DNA of 5,163 bases from Acetobacteraceae bacterium (GTDB taxonomy: Bacteria; Pseudomonadota; Alphaproteobacteria; Acetobacterales; Acetobacteraceae). Both the position numbers and the translations under genes were made by a program. The DNA is taken from NCBI GenBank assembly GCA_947478535.1, contig CANJXD010000427.1, positions 1 to 5,163 of the forward strand. Reading direction: 5' to 3'. Shown one piece after another: positions 1 to 5,163 of the stretch. Position 1 is the first letter of the stretch. Each line of letters starts with the position of its first letter. The notes under the pieces are model-generated. The model did not search any database, was not told the origin of the DNA, and saw only the letters and a list, made by a program, of their open reading frames with translations.

Positions 1-165
1 GCGGGGTGGGCGCGGGCGGGGTGGCCGGCACCGGGGGCACCGGCGTGGCTGGCGCGGGCGGCGCCGGGGGCGGTGGTGGTGGGGGTGGAGCGGGCTGCGC
101 AGGCTCCGGGCGCGGCGGCGTCGGCGGGGCCGGCACGGGGCTGACATCCGGCGGCGCCGGCACCG
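1..165 (-). repeat. Low-complexity Pro/Ala-coding tract in tolA
   Basis: On the minus strand nearly every codon is CCN or GCN/GTN, encoding the proline-rich TolA linker from about residue 80 to the window edge, with an eight-proline core. The plus strand appears as G-rich GGTGG/GGGGG blocks. It is coding low complexity, not a dispersed repeat. Confidence 0.7.
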
Positions 166-403
166 GGTCGGGCGAGCTGTCCTGCGCCGGGCGATCGCCG
201 CGCGCCTGCTGCGGCGCATCGGGCGAGGCGAATTCGACCGCCACCGCCATTTCCTCCGGCGCCGGCAGGGGCTTCACCACGCCATAGAGAAAGCCCGCCA
301 CCGCCAGCATCAGATGCAGGCCGAGCGACACCCCGGCCCAACGCCGCAGCGCGGTGTCCTCCGGGGGGAGCCTCAGCGGGAGGCTCTGGGCAAAGCCTGA
401 CAA
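1..403 (-). CDS. tolA: TolA, N-terminal part (runs off the window; TTG start)
   Basis: This is the start of a TolA/TonB-type energy transducer that has no ATG start; 134 residues lie in the window. From TTG at 403 it reads MSGFAQSLPLRLPPEDTALR, then one membrane helix at about 22-43 (WAGVSLGLHLMLAVAGFLYG). Ser26 and His30, four apart in that helix, match the Ser/His pair TolA and TonB need to couple to TolQR or ExbBD. After a short segment with AVAVEFASPD the chain becomes a Pro/Ala/Val-rich periplasmic linker, including eight consecutive prolines at 106-113. It continues open to the left edge. The TTG is preceded by GAGGGA 8 nt upstream, overlapping the tolR stop; the in-frame TGA of tolR at 416-418 bars any earlier start. 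TolA rather than TonB is inferred from its position after tolQR. The C-terminal domain that contacts TolB/Pal is not visible. Confidence 0.86.
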   Translation of the reverse strand, partial: MSGFAQSLPLRLPPEDTALRRWAGVSLGLHLMLAVAGFLYGVVKPLPAPEEMAVAVEFASPDAPQQARGDRPAQDSSPDPVPAPPDVSPVPAPPTPPRPEPAQPAPPPPPPPPAPPAPATPVPPVPATPPAPTP

Positions 404-411
404 GACCGCTT

Positions 412-417
412 TCCCTC
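412..417 (-). promoter_or_regulatory. Ribosome binding site for tolA, overlapping the tolR stop
   Basis: GAGGGA on the minus strand begins inside the TGA stop of tolR and lies 8 nt before the TTG at 403. It is the only purine-rich match upstream of the membrane helix, so it supports TTG as the tolA start. Confidence 0.65.
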
Positions 418-943
418 AGCGCCCTGGCTGGGCGGGGCGCGCCGGGGCGCGCGGGGCGGTGGGCGCGGTTGGGCGGGGCGCGGGCTGGCCGGCGGGCTGT
501 TCGGCCAGCAGGGCCACGCGGCTGAAGCCGGCGGCGTTTACCGTACCCATCACTTCCATCACGCGGCCGTAGCTGATGGCGCGATCGCCGCGCACGAAGA
601 TGCGGCGTTCCGGCTGGCCGGCCTGCACGGGCTGCGCGGCGAGAATGGCGCGGAGCTGGGTGACCAGGCCTTCCAGCTGCACCTCCGTCTCCTGCAGGAA
701 GACCTTGCCCTCCGCATTGACGGTGATGGTGAGCGGTTCCTGTTCCTGGTTCAGCGCCGAGGCCTGGGTGCGCGGCAGATCGACCGGCACGCCGACAGTC
801 ATCAACGGTGCCGCCACCATGAAGATGATGAGCAGCACGAGCATGACGTCGACCAGCGGCGTGACGTTGATCTCGCTCATCGGGCGATAGGCGGCCCGGC
901 CGCCGCGGGTGGCTTTGCGCGATCCCATCATGGCGCCGGCCAT
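416..943 (-). CDS. tolR: Tol-Pal proton channel subunit TolR with Pro/Ala-rich C-terminal tail
   Basis: TolR is the ExbD/TolR-family partner of TolQ, with one membrane helix and a periplasmic domain. The sequence PMSEINVTPLVDVMLVLLII is the family hallmark, and Asp32 is the proton-carrying Asp of the helix (E. coli D23). The helix spans about 29-48. It is followed by PLMTVGVPVDLPRT and a periplasmic domain ending near LLAEQPAG. RRIFVRGDRAISYGRVMEVM (about 113-132) is the conserved distal segment. The protein is 175 residues, longer than the roughly 140-150 usual, because residues 149-175 form an added Pro/Ala/Arg tail. The ATG at 943 has no strong Shine-Dalgarno, but tolQ ends 3 bp upstream, so re-initiation is likely. 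Met5 or Met6 are possible alternative starts. Confidence 0.95.
   Translation of the reverse strand: MAGAMMGSRKATRGGRAAYRPMSEINVTPLVDVMLVLLIIFMVAAPLMTVGVPVDLPRTQASALNQEQEPLTITVNAEGKVFLQETEVQLEGLVTQLRAILAAQPVQAGQPERRIFVRGDRAISYGRVMEVMGTVNAAGFSRVALLAEQPAGQPAPRPTAPTAPRAPARPAQPGR
419..499 (-). repeat. Low-complexity Pro/Ala/Arg-coding 3' end of tolR
   Basis: The last 27 tolR codons are built from imperfect CGCCCC/CGCGCC units (GGGGCG on the plus strand), encoding a PTAPTAPRAPARPAQP-type tail. Such tracts expand and shrink easily by slippage, so the tail length may vary between strains. Confidence 0.6.
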
Positions 944-946
944 GGC

Positions 947-1711
<765 letters not shown>

Positions 1712-1761
1712 GGGCCTACCTCCTTCTCTCCCGGTCGCGGGGCCAGTGCCCGCGCCACAAC
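1712..1761 (-). other. ybgC-tolQ intergenic gap, the longest in the window
   Basis: This 50-bp stretch separates the coupled ruv-ybgC row from the tol genes. It holds the strong tolQ ribosome binding site at its downstream end. I see no clear -35/-10 pair and no hairpin followed by a T-run, so transcription probably continues through. An internal promoter is not excluded. Confidence 0.6.
1718..1725 (-). promoter_or_regulatory. Strong ribosome binding site deciding the tolQ TTG start
   Basis: The minus strand reads AAGGAGGT, a full anti-Shine-Dalgarno match, 6 nt before TTG at 1711. GTG at 1702 is 15 nt away and the next ATG is further still, so this site selects the TTG. Confidence 0.85.
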
Positions 1762-2193
1762 TCAGGCCGTCCGCGGCCCGGCAAGTTGCCCGAGCGCTTC
1801 GCGCCATGGTGGCGGAATGCGCGTCGGGCGAAGCCCACCCGCGCGGACGCAGACCAGGCCCACCATCAGCCGCGCAAGCACCACCTCCCCCCGCAGCACG
1901 ACCTGGTCGAGGTCGAGGGTGGCCGCACCCAGCGCAAACACCCGCGTCTCGACGACAAGCGCGTCATCAAGCCGGGCGGGGGCCGAATACTCCACTTCGA
2001 TGCGCCGCACCACAAGCATCGCATCGTAACGCTCCATCATAAGCGCATGAGGCAAGTGCATGGAACGCAAGGATTCGGTTCGGGCCCTTTCGGCCCATTT
2101 CAGGTAGTTCGCGTGATAGGCGACCCCGCCGGCATCGGTATCCTCGAAATACACGCGGAGGTCGTGCCGATGGTGCGTCGGATAGGCGCTCAT
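1762..2193 (-). CDS. ybgC: Tol-Pal system-associated acyl-CoA thioesterase YbgC
   Basis: YbgC is a small cytoplasmic hotdog-fold thioesterase (4HBT family) that hydrolyses acyl-CoA thioesters. It is regularly encoded at the head of tol-pal operons, and a link to phospholipid metabolism has been proposed. The 143 residues include the family signature [19 protein letters not shown] at about 15-33. Asp20 aligns with the catalytic Asp18 of the Haemophilus protein and Asp17 of 4-hydroxybenzoyl-CoA thioesterase. ERARTE follows, then [15 protein letters not shown] in the second half. The ATG at 2193 shares an ATGA with the ruvB stop and has no strong Shine-Dalgarno of its own, which suggests it relies on ribosomes finishing ruvB. 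It is followed by a 50-bp gap before tolQ. The physiological substrate cannot be read from the sequence. Confidence 0.95.
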   Translation of the reverse strand: MSAYPTHHRHDLRVYFEDTDAGGVAYHANYLKWAERARTESLRSMHLPHALMMERYDAMLVVRRIEVEYSAPARLDDALVVETRVFALGAATLDLDQVVLRGEVVLARLMVGLVCVRAGGLRPTRIPPPWREALGQLAGPRTA

Positions 2194-3245
2194 GCAGGCT
2201 CGTCATCGCCCGGCGGGATGGCGCGCAGAAGGTCAAGTTGCGCCGAAAGCGAGGCAGGCGGGGCGAGGCCGAGATGCCGCCAGCCCGGCTCCCCCAGCAT
2301 CCGCCCGCGCGGCGTCCGCAGCACCAGCCCTTCCTGGATCAGGAACGGCTCGACCACTTCTTCCAGCGTGTCCCGGCTTTCGGCCAAGGCGGCCGCGAGG
2401 GTCTCGACCCCCACCGGCCCGCCATTGTGATGCTCGGCGATGCGGCGGAGGTAGCGGCGGTCCTGCGCATCCAGCCCCAGCCGGTCCACTTCCAGCCGCG
2501 CCAGCGCGTTATCGACCATGGGATGGTCCGCGACCCGGCCGGAGACCAGGGCGAAATCGCGGATCCGCCGCAGCAGCCGCCCCGCCACACGCGGCGTGCC
2601 CCGGGACCGCCGCGCGATTTCAAGGGCACCATCCTCGGACAGCGCGAAGGCCAGCTTTTCCGCACCACGCCGGACGATCAGCAGCAACTCCTCCACGGTG
2701 TAGAACTGCAACCGCAGGGGAATGCCGAAGCGATCGCGCAGCGGCTGGGTCAGCAGCCCCGCCCGCGTGGTGGCGCCGACCAGGGTGAAGGGCGGCAGGT
2801 CGATCCGCACGGTGCGCGCCGCCGGCCCCTCCCCGATGATGAGGTCGAGGCAGAAATCCTCCATCGCGGGATAGAGGGTCTCCTCGATGGCGGGTTGCAG
2901 GCGGTGGATCTCATCGACGAACAGCACGTCGCGCGGCTGCAGGTTGGTCAGGATCGCCGCGAGATCGCCGGATTTCTGCAGGATCGGGCCGGACGTCGCC
3001 CGAAACCCCACGCCCAGTTCACGGGAGACGATCTGCGCCAGGGTGGTCTTGCCGAGGCCGGGCGGGCCGAACAGCAGGACATGGTCCATCGCCTCCGCCC
3101 GCTGCTTCGCGGCGCCGACGAACACTTCCAGATTCTCCCGCAGCGTCTTCTGGCCGATGAAATCGCGCAGGCTCTGCGGACGGAGCGAGCCTTCCGCGCC
3201 GTCTTCCTCCTGTCGCGCGCCGGCGGTCAGCCGTTCCTCACTCAT
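2190..3245 (-). CDS. ruvB: Holliday junction branch-migration ATPase RuvB
   Basis: RuvB is the AAA+ hexameric motor that pumps DNA through the RuvA-bound junction. The protein is 351 residues, close to the usual 335-350. Visible in order: the N-terminal [12 protein letters not shown] segment; Walker [10 protein letters not shown] at 60-68; the RATSGP motif around 82-87; Walker B LFVDEIH at 108-114; sensor 1 in LVGATTRAG around 155-163; the arginine-finger segment LRDRFGIPL at 169-177; sensor 2 in [13 protein letters not shown] around 216-227; and the C-terminal winged helix with [10 protein letters not shown] at 275-284 and [15 protein letters not shown] at 301-315. All expected motor residues are present. 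Its ATG overlaps the ruvA stop as ATGA with a modest GGAG about 11 nt upstream, and its stop overlaps the ybgC start the same way, so translation is probably coupled along the row. Confidence 0.98.
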   Translation of the reverse strand: MSEERLTAGARQEEDGAEGSLRPQSLRDFIGQKTLRENLEVFVGAAKQRAEAMDHVLLFGPPGLGKTTLAQIVSRELGVGFRATSGPILQKSGDLAAILTNLQPRDVLFVDEIHRLQPAIEETLYPAMEDFCLDLIIGEGPAARTVRIDLPPFTLVGATTRAGLLTQPLRDRFGIPLRLQFYTVEELLLIVRRGAEKLAFALSEDGALEIARRSRGTPRVAGRLLRRIRDFALVSGRVADHPMVDNALARLEVDRLGLDAQDRRYLRRIAEHHNGGPVGVETLAAALAESRDTLEEVVEPFLIQEGLVLRTPRGRMLGEPGWRHLGLAPPASLSAQLDLLRAIPPGDDEPA

Positions 3246-3865
3246 CGCGGCGCCATCTCCCGCAGTGCCTCGGTGATCAGGGCGTTGAGGCCGGCGTCAG
3301 GGCCGAGGCGTTTCGCGGCGCGGGCGACAGCGGCGGCGGCTTCCGGACGCTTCCAGCCGAGATTGGTCAGCGCCGAGGCGGCATCGGCTTCCGCCCCCTG
3401 CACGGGGATGGCGAGGATGGCGCCGGCGCCCACGCCATCTTCATCCGGCATCGCGCGGCCGACGGCCCATTTCTGCATCGCGGGTTCATCGACGATGCGG
3501 GTCGCGGTGGCGGCGCCGAGGCCCTTCACCTCCGACAGGCGCTTCCTTTCCTTGGCCGCGATGGCGAGGGCGAGCTCGTTGGGGGTGAGGCCCGACAGCA
3601 CGATCAGCGCCTTCTGCGGCCCCACCGTCTTCACTTCGATCAAGGCGAGGAAGGCATCGCGTTCCTGGGCATCGAGGAAGCCGAACAGCGTGATGGCATC
3701 CTGGCTGACCCGGGTTTCGACCAGCAGCTTCTGCACGCCCTCCCGCGCCGTCAGCCGGTCCAGCGTCTTGCGGGAGCAGTGGACGAGGTAGCCAACGCCG
3801 CCCACATCCAGCACGCAGCCGCCATCCTGCACGGCTTCGACGAAGCCCTTCAGCGATGCGATCAT
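3242..3865 (-). CDS. ruvA: Holliday junction branch-migration protein RuvA (divergent DNA-contact motifs)
   Basis: RuvA forms tetramers that hold the four-way junction in an open square and load RuvB rings. The 207-residue length is normal. Domain I (about 1-63) is clear: MIASLKG start, [10 protein letters not shown], and a C-terminal LFGF. The central helix-hairpin-helix region (about 72-127) and domain III (about 158-207, [18 protein letters not shown], RuvB-binding) are also present. Some usually conserved positions differ. The acidic-pin pair, Glu55-Asp56 in E. coli, is Gln55-Asp56 here. The second helix-hairpin-helix, usually GIGKKTAER, reads GLGAATATR, losing both lysines. The first reads KTVGPQKAL instead of the usual GVGPK form. 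The start at 3865 has AGGAGG 9 nt upstream, inside ruvC, and both gene ends overlap their neighbours by ATGA. Identity is secure from length, domain order and position between ruvC and ruvB; whether its junction binding is normal is open. Confidence 0.95.
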   Translation of the reverse strand: MIASLKGFVEAVQDGGCVLDVGGVGYLVHCSRKTLDRLTAREGVQKLLVETRVSQDAITLFGFLDAQERDAFLALIEVKTVGPQKALIVLSGLTPNELALAIAAKERKRLSEVKGLGAATATRIVDEPAMQKWAVGRAMPDEDGVGAGAILAIPVQGAEADAASALTNLGWKRPEAAAAVARAAKRLGPDAGLNALITEALREMAPR

Positions 3866-4395
3866 GCCAGGCGTCCTCCTGCCCTCGCCACCGCGGCGGA
3901 ATAGGCGTTGCGCGTGCTGCGGTGATGGGCGTGGCAGATGGCGATGGCCAGTGCATCCGCGGCATCGGCGCGCTTGAAGGTCACGCCAGGGAGCAACTGC
4001 CGCACCATCGCCTGCACCTGCTTCTTGTCCGCATGGCCATTGCCGACGACGGCGCGCTTCACTTCCATGGCGCCGTATTCGCGCGTCGGCAGGCCGGCCA
4101 GAGCGGGCGCCAGCAGCACGACACCGCGGGCCTGGCCAAGTTTCAGCGCGCTTTCCGGATTGCGGGCGACATAGGTGTTCTCCACCGCCGCCTCATCGGG
4201 CTGCATCTCGAGGATCACGGCGGCCAGGCCCTGGTGGAGTTGCAGCAGCCGGGCGGGCAGTTCCTCCGCCGCCTTGGTGGAGATCACGCCCTCCGCGCAG
4301 AAGCGCAGGCGGAAGCCGTCATGCTCCACCAGCCCCCAGCCCGTGTGCTGGAGGCCGGGGTCGAGGCCAAGGATGCGAATCGGGCGCGGTGCCAT
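3862..4395 (-). CDS. ruvC: Holliday junction resolvase RuvC
   Basis: RuvC is the RNase H-fold endonuclease that works as a dimer and cuts Holliday junctions symmetrically in the RuvABC resolvasome, using two metal ions. The 177-residue protein matches the family length (about 170). The four catalytic acids are visible: Asp12 in GLDPG, Glu72 in AAVENTYVA, and Asp144 and Asp147 in DAADALA. They correspond to E. coli D7, E66, D138 and D141. The conserved ESALKLGQARG segment follows the second acid. The ATG at 4395 is supported by an AAAGGA Shine-Dalgarno sequence 5 nt upstream and by the position of the first catalytic Asp. Its stop overlaps the ruvA start by 4 bp. It should be catalytically intact. 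Confidence 0.98.
   Translation of the reverse strand: MAPRPIRILGLDPGLQHTGWGLVEHDGFRLRFCAEGVISTKAAEELPARLLQLHQGLAAVILEMQPDEAAVENTYVARNPESALKLGQARGVVLLAPALAGLPTREYGAMEVKRAVVGNGHADKKQVQAMVRQLLPGVTFKRADAADALAIAICHAHHRSTRNAYSAAVARAGGRLA
3875..3880 (-). promoter_or_regulatory. Ribosome binding site for ruvA inside the ruvC coding end
   Basis: AGGAGG on the minus strand sits 9 nt before the ruvA ATG at 3865 and lies within the last codons of ruvC. ruvA can therefore recruit its own ribosomes as well as those ending ruvC. Confidence 0.75.
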
Positions 4396-4400
4396 TCGCT

Positions 4401-4406
4401 TCCTTT
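4401..4406 (-). promoter_or_regulatory. Ribosome binding site for ruvC
   Basis: AAAGGA on the minus strand lies in the 19-bp yebC-ruvC gap, 5 nt before the ruvC ATG at 4395. No promoter-like or terminator-like element fits in this short gap, so yebC and ruvC are probably on one transcript. Confidence 0.7.
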
Positions 4407-4414
4407 ACCGCGTT

Positions 4415-5163
4415 TCAGGCGGAAAGCCGCTCCATCGCCGCGGCATCCACCTCGAAGTTCGCATAGACATTCTGCACATCGTCATTGTCGTCGAGCAGGT
4501 CGAGCAGCTTCAGCACCTCCCGCGCCCGGTCTTCATCGAGGTCGATGGTGGTGGAGGGCCACCATTCGAGCTTGCCGGCATCGGCGGTGCCGAACTTCGC
4601 TTCCAGCGCATCCCGCACAGCGGCGAAATCCTCGACGGCGCAGGAGACCTCGTGGCCGTCCTCGCTGGTGTCCACATCCTCGGCGCCGGCCTCGATGGCG
4701 GCTTCCAGCATGGTATCGGCATCGGCCGCGCCGGCGGGGTAGCGCAGGACGCCCTTCTTCTCGAACTGGAAGGCGACCGAATTCGTCTCCCCCAGCGCGC
4801 CGCCATGCTTGGCGAATAGCGACCGCAGATCGCCACCGGTGCGGTTGCGGTTATCGGTCAGCGCCTCGACGATCACCGCGATGCCATAGGGGCCGTAGCC
4901 CTCGTAGCGGACCTCCTGGTAGTCCTCCCCCTGCGCGCCGGAGGCGGCGCGCTTGATGGCGCGGTCGATCGTATCACGCGTCATGTTGGCGGTGAGGGCC
5001 GCCTTCACCGCGGCGCGCAGGCGCGGGTTCATCGCGGGATCGGGCATGCCCTGCTTGGCCGAGACGGTGATTTCCCGGATCAGCTTGCCGAAGGCGCGGG
5101 CCTTCTTGGCCCCCTGCGCCGCCTTGCGGTGCATGATGTTCTTCGCGTGCGAATGGCCGGCCA
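4415..5163 (-). CDS. yebC: YebC/TACO1-family translation factor (start codon cut by one base)
   Basis: This is a YebC/TACO1-family protein, a cytoplasmic factor long annotated as a transcriptional regulator. More recent work on the family ties it to translation through proline-rich stretches. Reading upstream of the internal Met at 5134, the frame gives [16 protein letters not shown], the family's N-terminal signature (usually MAGHSxxxNIxHRK). The last two window bases read TG on the minus strand, so the ATG begins one base outside the window and the full protein is 249 residues, the usual family length. Other family landmarks are [20 protein letters not shown] and [16 protein letters not shown] near the middle, and [15 protein letters not shown] near the C terminus. 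The gene ends 19 bp before ruvC, and yebC-ruvC adjacency is common in proteobacteria. No frameshift is seen. The family call is very secure; the exact cellular role is less so. Confidence 0.96.
   Translation of the reverse strand, partial: AGHSHAKNIMHRKAAQGAKKARAFGKLIREITVSAKQGMPDPAMNPRLRAAVKAALTANMTRDTIDRAIKRAASGAQGEDYQEVRYEGYGPYGIAVIVEALTDNRNRTGGDLRSLFAKHGGALGETNSVAFQFEKKGVLRYPAGAADADTMLEAAIEAGAEDVDTSEDGHEVSCAVEDFAAVRDALEAKFGTADAGKLEWWPSTTIDLDEDRAREVLKLLDLLDDNDDVQNVYANFEVDAAAMERLSA

Noticed and set aside
6..287. Glycine-rich plus-strand frame resembling a PE-PGRS-like or collagen-like protein.
   Set aside because: It is the reverse complement of the proline-rich tolA linker; CCN codons read as GGN on the other strand.
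401..418. tolR and tolA are in the same frame, separated by one TGA and four codons, which suggests a possible read-through TolR-TolA fusion.
   Set aside because: The TolR C terminus is periplasmic while TolA needs a cytoplasmic N terminus, so a fusion would be topologically awkward. No read-through signal is visible.
421..490. GGGGCG-type repeat block, considered as a mobile-element end or regulatory repeat.
   Set aside because: It is in frame within tolR, fully explained as Pro/Ala/Arg codons, and has no inverted ends or copies elsewhere in the window outside the tolA linker.
1765..1778. Small GC hairpin (GGCCG-CGGA-CGGCC) near the ybgC end, considered as a terminator.
   Set aside because: It has only five pairs, lies inside the ybgC coding sequence and is not followed by a T-run. 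Chance hairpins are common at this GC content.
1712..1807. Upstream extension of tolQ to an ATG at 1807.
   Set aside because: It overlaps ybgC, adds a non-conserved 32-residue stretch, and ignores the perfect Shine-Dalgarno placed for the TTG at 1711.
2238..3791. Long plus-strand open frame (517 codons) opposite ruvB and ruvA.
   Set aside because: It is antisense to genes with full family motifs, shows no recognisable domain and is Arg/Pro/Gln-rich. In GC-rich DNA the strand opposite a real gene often stays open by chance.
3856..4956. Plus-strand open frame (366 codons) opposite ruvC and yebC.
   Set aside because: It is an antisense shadow with an Arg/Pro/His-rich end and no family features.

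Overview
This GC-rich window carries one continuous block of eight genes, all on the minus strand. In transcription order (right to left) they are yebC, ruvC, ruvA, ruvB, ybgC, tolQ, tolR and the 5' part of tolA. This order, with the Holliday-junction genes running directly into the Tol-Pal genes, is the layout known from many Alphaproteobacteria. The protein sequences and the high GC suggest a Rhodospirillales/Acetobacteraceae-type (Roseomonas-like) organism. That placement is an inference from gene order and sequence style, not a database match.

Right part (3242-5163): yebC, a YebC/TACO1-family translation factor, is complete except for the first base of its start codon, which lies one base past the window edge. 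After 19 bp comes ruvC (Holliday-junction resolvase), then ruvA (junction-binding protein). Middle (1762-3245): ruvB (AAA+ branch-migration motor) and ybgC (hotdog-fold acyl-CoA thioesterase). The junctions ruvC/ruvA, ruvA/ruvB and ruvB/ybgC are all 4-bp ATGA stop/start overlaps, which indicates translational coupling. Left part (1-1711): after a 50-bp gap with a very strong Shine-Dalgarno sequence comes tolQ (TTG start), then tolR, then tolA (TTG start), which runs off the left edge inside a proline-rich linker. tolB and pal would be expected further left.

Functionally, RuvA and RuvB bind and branch-migrate Holliday junctions, and RuvC cuts them. TolQ and TolR form the proton-driven inner-membrane motor that energises TolA, which spans the periplasm to help constrict the outer membrane at division. 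YbgC is the thioesterase usually found with tol genes. YebC helps ribosomes through difficult, proline-rich messages.

No gene-free stretch exceeds 50 bp, and I see no RNA genes, mobile elements, CRISPR arrays or convincing terminators. I do not see an undescribed system here. The points most worth a second look are a RuvA with altered DNA-contact residues, a proline-rich TolR tail and TolA linker lying near a YebC gene, and the use of TTG starts on two tol genes.
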